A DNA stretch of 64,000 nt, from NCBI GenBank assembly GCA_002742935.1, contig PDON01000061.1:1-64000 (forward strand), in the 5' to 3' direction. Every line of letters starts with the position of its first letter. Position 1 is the first letter of the stretch. A model generated the notes under the pieces. It did no database searches. It was not told where the DNA came from and worked only from the letters and a program-made list of their open reading frames with translations. Position numbers and translations under genes: made by a program. This DNA is from Candidatus Cloacimonadota bacterium (GTDB taxonomy: Bacteria > UBA4055). Below are positions 1 to 8,526 of the stretch, in pieces.

Positions 1-28
1 CCCCTATTAATAGAGGGCTTTTTTTTAT
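1..28 (+). terminator. Rho-independent terminator, probably of a gene upstream of the window
   Basis: A short stem (CCCCTAT / ATAGAGGG, slightly imperfect) is followed at once by a run of eight T. Its left arm may be cut by the window edge. It would end a plus-strand gene lying outside the window. Confidence 0.55.
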
Positions 29-127
29 TATATTTTGTTAAAAAGGGCTTGTTGAAAAAAGTTAGTGGGGTATAATATACAATTATTCCTTGTAAGCTAA
101 GCAAGCAATTTCTGAACTACTCCCTTT

Positions 128-156
128 TTGCATCAAATAGAAAATATTCCTATATT
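128..156 (+). promoter_or_regulatory. Sigma70-like promoter of the first AAA-ATPase/nuclease gene
   Basis: TTGCAT, a 17-bp spacer and TATATT lie 32 bp before the start codon. The same -35, spacer length and -10, embedded in similar sequence, recur at 1980-2008 (before the second gene copy) and at 6369-6397 (before a lipoprotein gene). Conservation in three places supports a real promoter. Confidence 0.6.
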
Positions 157-187
157 AGATATAGATAAAACCATTTAGGAACCCATT

Positions 188-1765
188 ATGAAAAAGCTAG
201 GACTAGGCTATCAAGAGCTATCAACACTTAGGAAATATAATTGTGTTTATGTAGATAAAACAGAGATTATCTATAAGCTTATAAATGGTGGAAGATACTA
301 TTTCCTCTCTAGACCACGAAGATTTGGAAAATCTTTGCTAGTTAATACAATGCATGAGATTTTTGATGGCAATAAAGAACTATTTGAAGGAACTTGGATT
401 TATGATAAATGGAATTTTGACGATAAATATCCGGTTATAAAAATAAGTCTCTCCGGAATAGGTCTTGATACTTATACCTTACCGGAAGCTCTTGATAGAA
501 TTATTACCAATATTGCTAAAGATTGTAATATTACTCTTGAAGAGGATGATTACTCCCTAAAATTTAGAGAATTGATAGCAACCTTGAGCAAAAAGAATCC
601 TGTCGCTATTTTGATAGATGAGTATGATAAGCCTATTATTGATTACATTACAGATTTAGAAACAGCTGAAAAGCATAGAGAAGTATTAAAAAAATTTTAC
701 TCTGTAGTTAAAGATTTGGATAAACATATAAAACTACTTTTCATAACAGGGGTTTCAAAGTTTAGTAGAGTATCGTTTTTTAGTGAACTCAATAATTTAA
801 CAGATATTACCATTGATGAAAATTATGGTAATATAACAGGTTATACAAAGAAAGAGATTATAGATAATTATGAAGAGTATCTAATAGATATTGAGAAAAA
901 ATTTGGTATAGATAGAAAAAGGTTGATGGAGGTTATTAAACTATGGTACAATGGATACTCTTGGGATAGTAAAGATTTTGTTTACAACCCCTACTCTATT
1001 ATCAGTTTTTTTTGGGCTAGAGAGTTTAAAAACTTTTGGTTTAAATCCGGGACAGCAACTTTTTTAATTAAACTTATTAAAGAGAAAAATATAAATATTA
1101 GAAATTATGATGATTTTATAAAAGTATCTGAAACCACCTTAGATTCTTACGAGATAAATAATATTGATATTAATGTACTTCTCTTTCAAGCAGGATATTT
1201 AACCATTAAAGAGAAGATTGTAAACCCTAAAAACTTCTCTATCTCATATAAGCTAGGCTATCCTAATATGGAGATAAGACAATCTTTTTACCTACTTTTA
1301 GGAGCAGAGTTTTCGGGTATTCAAAGTGGGTTATACTCCCAAAAGATAGAGCAATTGACAACTGCTTTAAGTGAGAACGATATAGATCTGTTTATGTTAA
1401 ACCTAAGATCTGTTTTTGCTTCTATCCCGGATAATCTTTCAAGTGGAAGATATGAAAGCTATTATCACACGGTTATATACTTAGCTTTAATGTTTATGGG
1501 TATTAACATTGATGTAGAGCATAAAACCAATCACGGAATAATTGATGCTGTTGTAGAGACAGATGATTTTATCTATGTAATGAAATTTAAGATGAGCGAT
1601 GCTAAATCTGCTATTGCTCAAATAAAAGAGAAGAGATACTACGAACCTTATATGGCTGATAAGAGAAAAGTTTTCTGTATGGGTATAGCTTTTAATGAGA
1701 AGGATAGAAATGTAAAAGATTATGAAGTGGCGAGTTTAGAGGAGATTTTGGAGGAGGAAAGTTAA
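188..1765 (+). CDS. AAA-ATPase-like protein with C-terminal PD-(D/E)XK nuclease-like domain
   Basis: Matches the AAA-ATPase_like / PDDEXK_9 two-domain family, which is common and multicopy in Bacteroidota and related phyla; its biological role is not settled. The N-terminal domain has a Walker A-type segment RRFGKS (about residues 44-49) and a Walker B-type LIDEYDKP (about 140). The C-terminal domain has the nuclease-fold motif GIIDAVVE, but the expected second motif (E-x-K) reads MKFKM: Lys466 replaces the glutamate present in the neighbouring copy (MEFKM). The catalytic centre is therefore probably disabled here. The start is preceded by AGGA at good spacing. The last ~165 bp are almost identical to the end of the downstream copy although the rest is clearly diverged. 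Family assignment is confident; function is not. Confidence 0.85.
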   Translation: MKKLGLGYQELSTLRKYNCVYVDKTEIIYKLINGGRYYFLSRPRRFGKSLLVNTMHEIFDGNKELFEGTWIYDKWNFDDKYPVIKISLSGIGLDTYTLPEALDRIITNIAKDCNITLEEDDYSLKFRELIATLSKKNPVAILIDEYDKPIIDYITDLETAEKHREVLKKFYSVVKDLDKHIKLLFITGVSKFSRVSFFSELNNLTDITIDENYGNITGYTKKEIIDNYEEYLIDIEKKFGIDRKRLMEVIKLWYNGYSWDSKDFVYNPYSIISFFWAREFKNFWFKSGTATFLIKLIKEKNINIRNYDDFIKVSETTLDSYEINNIDINVLLFQAGYLTIKEKIVNPKNFSISYKLGYPNMEIRQSFYLLLGAEFSGIQSGLYSQKIEQLTTALSENDIDLFMLNLRSVFASIPDNLSSGRYESYYHTVIYLALMFMGINIDVEHKTNHGIIDAVVETDDFIYVMKFKMSDAKSAIAQIKEKRYYEPYMADKRKVFCMGIAFNEKDRNVKDYEVASLEEILEEES

Positions 1766-1979
1766 CTCTATTAAATATTTTAAAATTTTGGATAAGCCGT
1801 AGGTGTAAACTGTGGCTTATCTATTTTTAACCTTAGTTCGATATAGTATTTATCGAATATCTACTGTAATAAATAGAATTTTATATATAATTTTTTCTCA
1901 TAAGGTTCTCGAAAGCTACACCTTTATTGATCAGACTAGGATTTTTTTTAGAGCAATTTCTTATCCTCCCTATTCCCTT

Positions 1980-2008
1980 TTGCGTCATATAAAAAATATT
2001 CCTATATT
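1980..2008 (+). promoter_or_regulatory. Promoter of the second AAA-ATPase/nuclease copy
   Basis: TTGCGT, a 17-bp spacer and TATATT, about 31 bp before ATG 2039. The block aligns with 128-156, so the promoter was duplicated with the gene. The ORF-track entry 1812-2015 runs through this promoter and is not a credible gene. Confidence 0.55.
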
Positions 2009-2038
2009 GTTATAGATAAAATATTTTTGGAATCCAAT

Positions 2039-3528
2039 ATGAAAAAGCTAGGTTTAGGAATACAAGAGTTATCAGAGCTAATAAAAGGTAATTATATCTA
2101 TGTAGATAAAACAGAGATTATCCACAGAGTTATTACTACAGGTAAATATTATTTTCTTTCTAGACCTAGAAGATTTGGAAAATCTCTTTTAGTAAATACT
2201 GTGAAAGAGATTTTTAGAGGAAATAAAGAACTATTTAAAGAGACTTGGATCTATGATAAGTGGAATTTTGAAGAGAAGTTTCCAGTTATAAAAATAGATT
2301 TTTCAAAATTACCATATGGTTCTATTGGTTTAGAAGAAGCTATTAGTAAAGAGTTGGATATTATAGCCAAAAAAAATAGTATCAATTTTGAAAGAGGAGA
2401 AACTTACTCTGAAAAATTTCTAGAGTTGATAGAGAAGATGGGTAAAAAAAACTCTGTTGCAATCCTAATAGATGAGTATGATAAACCTATTATAGATTAT
2501 GTTGAATCTTCCAAAAGAGAAAAAGCTGTAGAGAATAGAGAAATTTTAAAAAACTTTTACTCGGTTATTAAAGGTAGTGATAAATATATCAAGCTTTTCT
2601 TTTTAACAGGGATTTCAAAGTTTAGTAAGGTATCAATCTTTAGTGATCTAAACAATGTAACAGATATTACAATTGATGAGGAGTTTGCAGAAATAACAGG
2701 TTATACAGAAAAAGATATTGTAAATAATTATGGGGATTACTTAGAAATAGTTGAAAAAAGATTTCATTTTGATAGAAAAAGGTTAATGGATATCATCAAA
2801 CTATGGTATAATGGTTACTCTTGGGATATTAAAAGTTCTGTTTACAACCCTTACTCCCTAATAAGTTTTCTAAGATTTAAAGAGTTTAAAAATTATTGGT
2901 TTAAATCCGGTACTGCAACCTTTTTGACTAAGCTTATAAAAGAGAAAGGTTTAGATGTAAGAGATTATGATAAACTGATTCCTATTCCTGAATCAGCTTT
3001 GGATTCCTACAATATAGAGAATATAAATATGAGTACTCTTCTCTTTCAAACAGGGTATTTAACCATTAAAGATATGATAGAATTGAGAGTGGATATTATT
3101 CTCAGAAAATAGAGGAGTTGATAATCTCTTTGAGAGAAAATGATATAGATATGTTTATTCTAACTCTAAGATCTATATTTGCTAAAATACCAAAAAATCT
3201 TGGAACAGGTAAATATGAGAGTTACTACCATACGGTTATCTATTTAATCCTAAAATTTATGGGTATCCATATAAAAGTAGAGGAAAGAACCAATCATGGA
3301 ATAATAGATGCTGTTGTAGAAACATATGCTTCTATATATGTAATGGAATTTAAGATGAGTGATGCTAAATCTGCTATTGCTCAAATAAAAGAGAAGAGAT
3401 ACTACGAACCTTATATGGCTGATAAGAGGAAAGTTTTCTGTATGGGGATAGCTTTTAATGAGAAGGATAGAAATGTAAAAGATTTTGAGGTGGTTAGTTT
3501 AGAGGAGATTTTGGAAGAGGAGAAGTAA
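2039..3528 (+). pseudogene. Second AAA-ATPase/PD-(D/E)XK copy, frameshifted by an internal deletion
   Basis: Paralogue of the gene at 188-1765, with Walker A RRFGKS, Walker B LIDEYDKP and an intact nuclease pair (GIIDAVVE ... MEFKM). The reading frame is split: the first part ends at 3112 and the rest continues in another frame to 3528. Aligning the copies from ATTAAA (1205 / 3065) to the conserved GGx-TAT region (1328 / 3091) shows a net loss of 97 bp, which is not a multiple of three. The start is taken as ATG 2039 by comparison with copy 1; the track's 2027 is a TTG with no better ribosome-binding site. It could also be expressed as two fragments, but loss of the middle makes a functional protein unlikely. 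An assembly error is possible. Confidence 0.8.
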
Positions 3529-3566
3529 TTTTTTTATTAAGAGTTTATATTTCCATTGTCTTATAA

Positions 3567-3604
3567 ACCAAAAGCCATTGGCAATAAGTTCAATGACTTT
3601 TGGT
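3567..3604. terminator. Stem-loop between convergent genes
   Basis: ACCAAAAGCCATTG and CAATGACTTTTGGT form a long stem around a ~10-nt loop. It sits between the end of the broken nuclease gene and the end of the minus-strand lipoprotein gene, so it probably ends transcription from both sides. No strong T-run follows on the plus strand. Confidence 0.5.
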
Positions 3605-3616
3605 AAGATAGTAATT

Positions 3617-4429
3617 TTAGTCTATCATACTAACACTTAAAGTTATAGTACAATCATCATCATCGTAACTTGAAGATCCGTCATCTTCTCCATTGTAAGT
3701 TTTTGTAAAATCGTGAACAAAAGAGTTTTCTGTAGTAATAGTCCAAATAAGGGCATTCCCATCAAGATGTGTGTAATCTAAAAGATCCTCACCTTCCTCA
3801 TCTTCATCATAAACATAAACAACTAGTTGATACTCTCTTGTATTATCAGGAATATTAAATGTATGACCTATTGTACTATTTATTTCATGGGTATCATGCC
3901 ATGTATTTGAAACATAGGTATCATACTCTACTCCATCAATTCTGATTTCATAAACAAAATATGGATCGCCATATCCATATATATCCACAGGGTCTAATTC
4001 TTTATAATGGGATATTTCTACTTTGATTTTACCATCATTACTTGGAGCAAAATCATACTCAGTATAAATATTTATTGAGGTTGATGCCTGATTTCCTGAT
4101 CTATCAAAAGCTATTGCTTCTAAAGTGTGGTAATCATCACTGTAATCGTTACAATTGATGCTAAAATATGCCTCATCATCATATTTAGTATCAACAAATT
4201 GATCATCAATATAGAGATCAATTCTTAAGATATCATTGTTGTCATTTGCCTTTAATTCTACTCCAAATATTCCTGAAACTTCATCATAATCTGATAAGTT
4301 TTCGAAAGAAATTGTAGGAGGAATATTATCACTTGGCTCTGTAGAGCTTGAAGAGTCCGAAGAGCATGAAATTAATGATAGAGAAATAAAAATCACCATC
4401 AAAAAGTTTAAGTTTGTTCTTTTCAACAT
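3617..4429 (-). CDS. Lipoprotein with an Ig-like domain
   Basis: The chosen start (4429) gives MLKRTNLNF..., a hydrophobic stretch and the lipobox LISC, followed by a Ser-rich linker (SSDSSSSTEPSD); AAGGAAAAAG precedes it. The longer track start (4495) would place an odd Phe-rich segment ahead of the signal peptide and is rejected. After the linker, PPTISFENL and DNNDILRIDLYIDDQ resemble a bacterial Ig-like fold (Big_7/Big_9-like) of roughly 90 residues, then a C-terminal acidic domain of unknown type. Probably anchored in the outer membrane. Stand-alone gene; its target is unknown. Confidence 0.7.
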   Translation of the reverse strand: MLKRTNLNFLMVIFISLSLISCSSDSSSSTEPSDNIPPTISFENLSDYDEVSGIFGVELKANDNNDILRIDLYIDDQFVDTKYDDEAYFSINCNDYSDDYHTLEAIAFDRSGNQASTSINIYTEYDFAPSNDGKIKVEISHYKELDPVDIYGYGDPYFVYEIRIDGVEYDTYVSNTWHDTHEINSTIGHTFNIPDNTREYQLVVYVYDEDEEGEDLLDYTHLDGNALIWTITTENSFVHDFTKTYNGEDDGSSSYDDDDCTITLSVSMID

Positions 4430-4564
4430 TCTTTTTCCTTTCTTATTATAATAAATACCCCACCCCCAACAATAAAAAAAAAAAAAGAAAGTCAAGTAAA
4501 AAACAACTGTTTATTAAAAAATATTTAAAGATATTTAAATACCATATTTTCAACAACCCTAAAT

Positions 4565-4809
4565 AGGGTCTACTGGAAAAGTCATAAGCAAAGAAGTTCA
4601 AGGCAAAATAGATTTGAGGAACAGAGCCTACAATAGTAGGTGATAGAAAAGCTATTTTAACGCCGAAATTCGAAGCTTATGGCTTCTTTCTCTTATATAA
4701 GCTGCACATTTTTTATATTATTTTTTTAATAAAACCTTGCACTTTATAGCTATCGATTAACTATTAATTTATTAAAGATATAATACTTCATCTTTTTTCA
4801 GCAGGTCCT
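4565..4809. repeat. Palindromic repeat element with terminal inverted repeats (copy A)
   Basis: The left end GGGTCTACTGGAAAA matches the inverse of the right end CTTTTTTCAGCAGGTCC with a few mismatches. Inside is a second imperfect palindrome: CATAAGC ... GCTTATG, AAAATAG ... CTATTTT, and a central CCTAC/GTAGG hairpin. It contains no ORF. It fills most of the gap between the lipoprotein and the 118-residue gene. The ends are shared with 51632-51753 and 59894-60029, and the centre resembles 37841-37973 and 58019-58143. Confidence 0.6.
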
Positions 4810-4860
4810 AGGTAATATAATAGATTACAGGGTCAAATAACGGTCTATAAAATAAAAATT

Positions 4861-5217
4861 CTACTCATCAATTCCAACTCTTCTTTCAAATTTATCTTGT
4901 TTACAACTTTTAACTATCTCCATAAACCTCTCTTTAGTTATGAGATAGGAGTTGAAATCAAATGAGATATCATCTTCCTCCTCATCATTTTCATTAGTTG
5001 AGTCGTGTAGAACTTGAATCTTTGCAATATTATCTATTACTGAATCCTTTAAATCTGTATAGATTTCAATAATATAGTTTTCAAAAACAAAGACAATTAC
5101 GGTTATACAACCATTGCTATCCACTGAAAAAGTTGCTTTCTCCATTAGAGGATTAAGTTCTTCAGGAGAAAAAAGTTTGAGAATATATGGGTGGTATTTG
5201 TAATCTTTACTTTTCAT
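4861..5217 (-). CDS. Hypothetical protein co-encoded with a WYL regulator
   Basis: 118 residues, not recognised. No signal peptide or membrane segment; there is a strongly acidic stretch (NENDEEEDDISFD) near residue 77 and a predicted alternating strand region (ITVIVFVFENYIIEIYTDL). Its start overlaps the end of the WYL regulator by 11 bp, so the two are translationally coupled and probably act together, for example as partner or modulator. The downstream region holds a palindromic repeat, so the operon ends here. Confidence 0.6.
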   Translation of the reverse strand: MKSKDYKYHPYILKLFSPEELNPLMEKATFSVDSNGCITVIVFVFENYIIEIYTDLKDSVIDNIAKIQVLHDSTNENDEEEDDISFDFNSYLITKERFMEIVKSCKQDKFERRVGIDE

Positions 5218-5965
5218 CTTTTAATCTCCTTATTAGTTGATCTATTGTCATAGGGTCTTCAATATCCCACTTAAACCTATATTTATCAGTTTTTCTTATA
5301 TTGCTTTCAATGAATGAGAGGTTAAACATCATCGTTTTTTCAAGCTCAAAGTCATATCCAATAAGATACCACTTTCCTTGATAGTTTATTAGTTTTATGG
5401 GCTGTACAAATCTTTCCGATTTACTATTATGATGGGTTGATCTATATCTAAAGGATAGTACATAGTTGTTCTGAAACGATTTTATAATATCATCAATTAT
5501 AGATGTAAACATAATATTATTGGGCTTATAATGTTCTGATGATCTGTACTCTATGTGGTTTGCAATATCCAAATACTCTTTATCAATTCTACTTTTAAGG
5601 AAGTTTAGAAAATATGTATAACCATCCCTCTCTTCATGAGAATCTATTGGAGGGAAATATATTTTAGATTCAAATATACCTTTAATAAAAGAGTAGATAA
5701 ATATAAGCTCTCTATTTTTTAAGCTTCTTAATTTAAGATCTGAAATATTTTCCATAAAACTACTCTTTTCAGATAGTTTATATCTCTTTTCCGATCTTGA
5801 ATAGCTTATCTCAATACCCAAGATATCTCTTAAATCCTTTAGTGTTCTCTTAAATGTTGATTCTGAAATATCCTTTTCTTCAATAATATCATCTTTAGTA
5901 AAATATCCATTATCATGAAGCTTATTTATAAGATTTTTAACTCTTTTTAAAGGAAGTTTTCCCAT
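5207..5965 (-). CDS. WYL-domain transcriptional regulator
   Basis: An N-terminal winged-HTH region (about residues 1-65, with KDISESTFKRTLKDLRDILG as the likely recognition segment) is followed by a WYL domain with the diagnostic KWYLIGYD near residue 195 and FVQPIKLINY just before it. WYL regulators bind ligands or nucleic acid fragments and often control stress, DNA-damage or defence genes; which applies here cannot be read from the window. It is first in a two-gene operon with the overlapping 118-residue protein. Two 15-bp direct repeats lie just upstream and may be its own operators. Confidence 0.85.
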   Translation of the reverse strand: MGKLPLKRVKNLINKLHDNGYFTKDDIIEEKDISESTFKRTLKDLRDILGIEISYSRSEKRYKLSEKSSFMENISDLKLRSLKNRELIFIYSFIKGIFESKIYFPPIDSHEERDGYTYFLNFLKSRIDKEYLDIANHIEYRSSEHYKPNNIMFTSIIDDIIKSFQNNYVLSFRYRSTHHNSKSERFVQPIKLINYQGKWYLIGYDFELEKTMMFNLSFIESNIRKTDKYRFKWDIEDPMTIDQLIRRLKDEK

Positions 5966-5975
5966 GTTTATCGCC

Positions 5976-6057
5976 TTAACATATAGTAGAAATTATACCC
6001 TTACAGGAATATAAATTATCAAGGTAATAAAATCTAGCTCTTTTAACATATAGCAGA
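5976..6057 (-). promoter_or_regulatory. Pair of direct repeats upstream of the WYL gene (candidate operator)
   Basis: TTAACATATAGTAGA (5976-5990) and TTAACATATAGCAGA (6043-6057) match at 14 of 15 positions, are in the same orientation and are 67 bp apart. They begin 11 bp upstream of the WYL start codon. This fits an autoregulatory binding site, but the role is inferred from position only. Confidence 0.45.
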
Positions 6058-6093
6058 TACTAATACAAACTAAGTTGGATATGAAAATAGTAG

Positions 6094-6182
6094 CAGACTG
6101 TCGATAAACTTAGTATGAAATAGATAAAAAATATTTATGATATACTGAAAAGTTATAAACACCAGCTAGTTAAGGTAAAATT
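6094..6182 (-). repeat. Fragmentary dispersed repeat
   Basis: CAGACTGTCGATAAACTT (6094-6111) is the inverse complement of the right end of the hairpin element at 37841-37973. Further on, ACCAGCTAGTTAAGGTAAAA (6161-6180) resembles the left part of the repeat at 15452-15521. This looks like a degraded copy. The rest of the 5966-6495 gap holds only the direct repeats and the promoter listed separately. Confidence 0.4.
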
Positions 6183-6368
6183 AAGCAGTATAAAAATATT
6201 GATATTAACGCTATTTTAGATATTAACAGTTTTCCTAATAGTTTTTATAACAACCCTTGATTTGAAGGATTATATATAAACTATGCGTTTAGAATTCATA
6301 AATAAAATTTATATTATCCGCTACTCTTTTTTATCAGGAATATTATACTCAACAGAAGTTACCCTTTT

Positions 6369-6397
6369 TTGCATCAAATAGAAAATTTTCTTATATT
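6369..6397 (+). promoter_or_regulatory. Third copy of the AAA-ATPase-type promoter, without that gene
   Basis: TTGCAT, a 17-bp spacer and TATATT, identical in box and spacing to 128-156; neighbouring bases (TTTTTTGCATCAAATAGAAAA, shared up to the spacer) also match. No AAA-ATPase ORF follows. It may now drive the lipoprotein gene 99 bp downstream, or be a remnant of a lost third copy. Confidence 0.5.
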
Positions 6398-6495
6398 GTC
6401 ATCATAGAATAATTTTTAGGAAATCCACTATTAATAAAGTTAAGAAGAGATTATTGAAAAATAACTAGTAAGATATTGGGAATATATCAGTTAAT

Positions 6496-6879
6496 ATGAA
6501 ACTATTATTAAAAGTTATTATACAGATATTATTTATTTTTTTTGTATCGTGTACAAGTTTTCAAAATTTAAGTCAAAAGAAGGCTAAAATTTTGGACTTC
6601 TATTTTACTGATCAATATGATAATAGAATAAAGGAATACGACCCTCTTGGAATAAATCAAAAATATATATATTTAGTTCTAGTGACAGAAAACGCTGTAG
6701 GTAAAAAAGTAACATTAGAAATATTTGATGAGCCGGAAGATACAGGATTTATATATGAAGGGAAATATATATATGGAAAAATTGATTTTAAAATTCAACA
6801 GGATAAGCAAAAGCTTAAATTATATATTTATGATGAAAAAAATAGAAAGCATAGGCATTTAAAGAAAAAAGCACTGTAA
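6496..6879 (+). CDS. Small lipoprotein
   Basis: 127 residues with an N-terminal hydrophobic stretch and lipobox FVSC (Cys19), so probably lipidated. The mature part is charged and Lys-rich (ILDFYFTDQYDN, KKVTLEIFDEPEDTG) with a beta-strand-rich look, but I recognise no family. The ribosome-binding site is weak. It lies alone behind the orphan promoter copy at 6369-6397, in the accessory region. Confidence 0.55.
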   Translation: MKLLLKVIIQILFIFFVSCTSFQNLSQKKAKILDFYFTDQYDNRIKEYDPLGINQKYIYLVLVTENAVGKKVTLEIFDEPEDTGFIYEGKYIYGKIDFKIQQDKQKLKLYIYDEKNRKHRHLKKKAL

Positions 6880-6964
6880 GATAAGCTATATCAGACTATC
6901 GCTAACATTGTGTATTAGTAAAATAAGGTATATCTCATATACTAATGTTTGAATCAAAATATAA

Positions 6965-7033
6965 GGTTCCTATTTTAATTGATAATTGAGAGTTGGAAAT
7001 TGAGTTTCTAAAATCTATTTTACTGTAATTGGG
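6965..7033 (-). repeat. Dispersed repeat, inverse-orientation copy
   Basis: On the minus strand this stretch reads CAATTACAGTAAAATAG ... AACTCAATTTCCAACT ... CAATTATCAATT, nearly the same as plus-strand 15452-15521 over about 65 bp. Both copies are intergenic and contain no ORF. The rest of the 6880-7221 gap shows only a candidate promoter. Confidence 0.6.
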
Positions 7034-7130
7034 TACTTTTAAGAGTTCCCTTAAACACTAGAGCTGTTATTGTTGTTAAAAAGCTTTTATTAAGGGAGCA
7101 AAATACTCTAAAAAATTTTGAATCTCTATA

Positions 7131-7159
7131 TTGACACACAGTAGTAGTTAAAAGATATT
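7131..7159 (+). promoter_or_regulatory. Candidate promoter of the flavin oxidoreductase gene
   Basis: A perfect TTGACA is followed after 17 bp by GATATT, about 60 bp before the start codon. An alternative -10 (TATAAT at 7194) lacks a good -35. Confidence 0.4.
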
Positions 7160-7221
7160 TAAACAGGTGTAAAGAGGTTGATTTATAATAAAACAGATAA
7201 TCATCTAAAAAGGTAAAGTTT

Positions 7222-8220
7222 ATGAATATTTATGATAAAGTTATTACTCCTAATATAGTGTTTAAAAATAGAGTGGTAATGCCCCCTATGGCAACAGCAA
7301 AAGCAGATGAAAGTGGTCATATTACAGATAAAATTATTAAATATTATGATGAAAAAACAAAAAGTAGGCTTTTTTCTGTAGTAATTGTTGAACATAGTTA
7401 TATTGATATAAAAGGAAAAGCACATAGAAATCAGATGTCGGTATCAACTGATTCAGATATTGAGGGATTAAAAAAAGTTTCGGACGTTATAAAACGGAAT
7501 GGTTCATTGGCTATTCTTCAGATTTCCCATTCGGGAAGCCTTGCTAAAAAAGAGTTTACAGGATTTGATTGTGTTGCTCCTTCTGCTATCAAAAACCCAA
7601 CAGGAAAGGGAAGAGGAATACCTAAAGAACTTTCTATTGAAGAGATAAAAGATATCGAAAGAAAGTTTGTTGATTCAGCTATAAGAGCCAAAGATTCCGG
7701 TTTTGATGGGGTAGAAATCCATTCAGCTCATGGGTATTTACTAAATCAATTTTTATCCCCTTTGAGTAACAAAAGAAAAGATGAGTATGGCGGTGATATT
7801 TATGGAAGAATAAAGATCCATACCAATATTATAAATGGTATAAGGAAAAGTTTGGGATTGGAGTATCCTCTGTTTATAAGAATGGGAGCGGGAGATTTTA
7901 TAGATGGAGGGCTTTCAGTAGAAGATTCTGTAATTGCTGCTAAGGAGTTTGAAAAACTTGGAGTTGATGTAATAGATATTTCAGGAGGGATGTGTTTTTA
8001 TACCATTCCCGACACATACCCCGGCTATTTTGATACTTTATCTTCTCCTATTTTTAAAGGTGTAAATATACCTGTTATTTTAACAGGGAGAGTAACAAAA
8101 GGCTCGGATATAGAAGATATTTTAAGTAGAAATGTCTGTGATCTTGTAGGAGTAGGAAGGGCAGTATTTAATGATTCCGGTTGGATGGATAGGGAGGTTG
8201 AACCTTTATTCAAAAAATAA
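7222..8220 (+). CDS. NADH:flavin oxidoreductase, old yellow enzyme family
   Basis: A 332-residue single TIM-barrel protein of the YqjM-like OYE class; these FMN enzymes reduce activated C=C bonds with NAD(P)H. The diagnostic segment IHSAHGYLLNQFLSPLSNKR (about residues 168-187) carries the substrate-binding His pair (HxxH), and it is followed by the family's DEYGG. LQISHSG and the C-terminal LTGRVTKGSDIE / VGVGRA phosphate-binding region are also as expected. It lacks the extra Fe-S and FAD domains of the long dienoyl-CoA reductases. Start follows AAAGG at normal spacing. No operon partner; the physiological substrate is unknown. Confidence 0.9.
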   Translation: MNIYDKVITPNIVFKNRVVMPPMATAKADESGHITDKIIKYYDEKTKSRLFSVVIVEHSYIDIKGKAHRNQMSVSTDSDIEGLKKVSDVIKRNGSLAILQISHSGSLAKKEFTGFDCVAPSAIKNPTGKGRGIPKELSIEEIKDIERKFVDSAIRAKDSGFDGVEIHSAHGYLLNQFLSPLSNKRKDEYGGDIYGRIKIHTNIINGIRKSLGLEYPLFIRMGAGDFIDGGLSVEDSVIAAKEFEKLGVDVIDISGGMCFYTIPDTYPGYFDTLSSPIFKGVNIPVILTGRVTKGSDIEDILSRNVCDLVGVGRAVFNDSGWMDREVEPLFKK

Positions 8221-8526
8221 ACTTCTCCTAATTAATAAATTAAATTTATTTCGAGATAAAGCTAGCAGGTTATCTGATATAATAATTAAACCGATACATT
8301 TATCTATAGCATTGTGTATATTCCTCAGAAGAATGATATTAAATGAGAATTATTAACCGATATAGCGATGGAGTCGGCTCGTTTAGTGCCTAAGCAAAGC
8401 TTTTGATAATACTTTATGGCTTGATTAGAATTAAATTGTAAATGTTAAGTGAATAGTTTATATTTTTATTTACATTGATTTATGCATGTAAATTATATTT
8501 TTGAAGTAATCAAAAAAGGGAAGAAT
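8221..8526. other. Intergenic region, nothing firm
   Basis: About 300 bp of AT-rich sequence. The ORF-track entry 8171-8356 overlaps the oxidoreductase end and has no ribosome-binding site. I see no clear terminator, RNA or repeat; a TATATT near 8486 could be a -10 for the next gene. Confidence 0.4.

Noticed and set aside
1812-2015. 67-aa ORF between the AAA-ATPase paralogues
   Set aside because: It runs through the duplicated promoter, has no ribosome-binding site, and its sequence looks like translated intergenic DNA.
7201-7425. 74-aa minus-strand ORF
   Set aside because: Antisense shadow of the start of the flavin oxidoreductase gene; Cys/Phe-rich low-complexity translation.
8171-8356. 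61-aa ORF overlapping the oxidoreductase end
   Set aside because: Different frame, no ribosome-binding site, no protein-like composition after the overlap.
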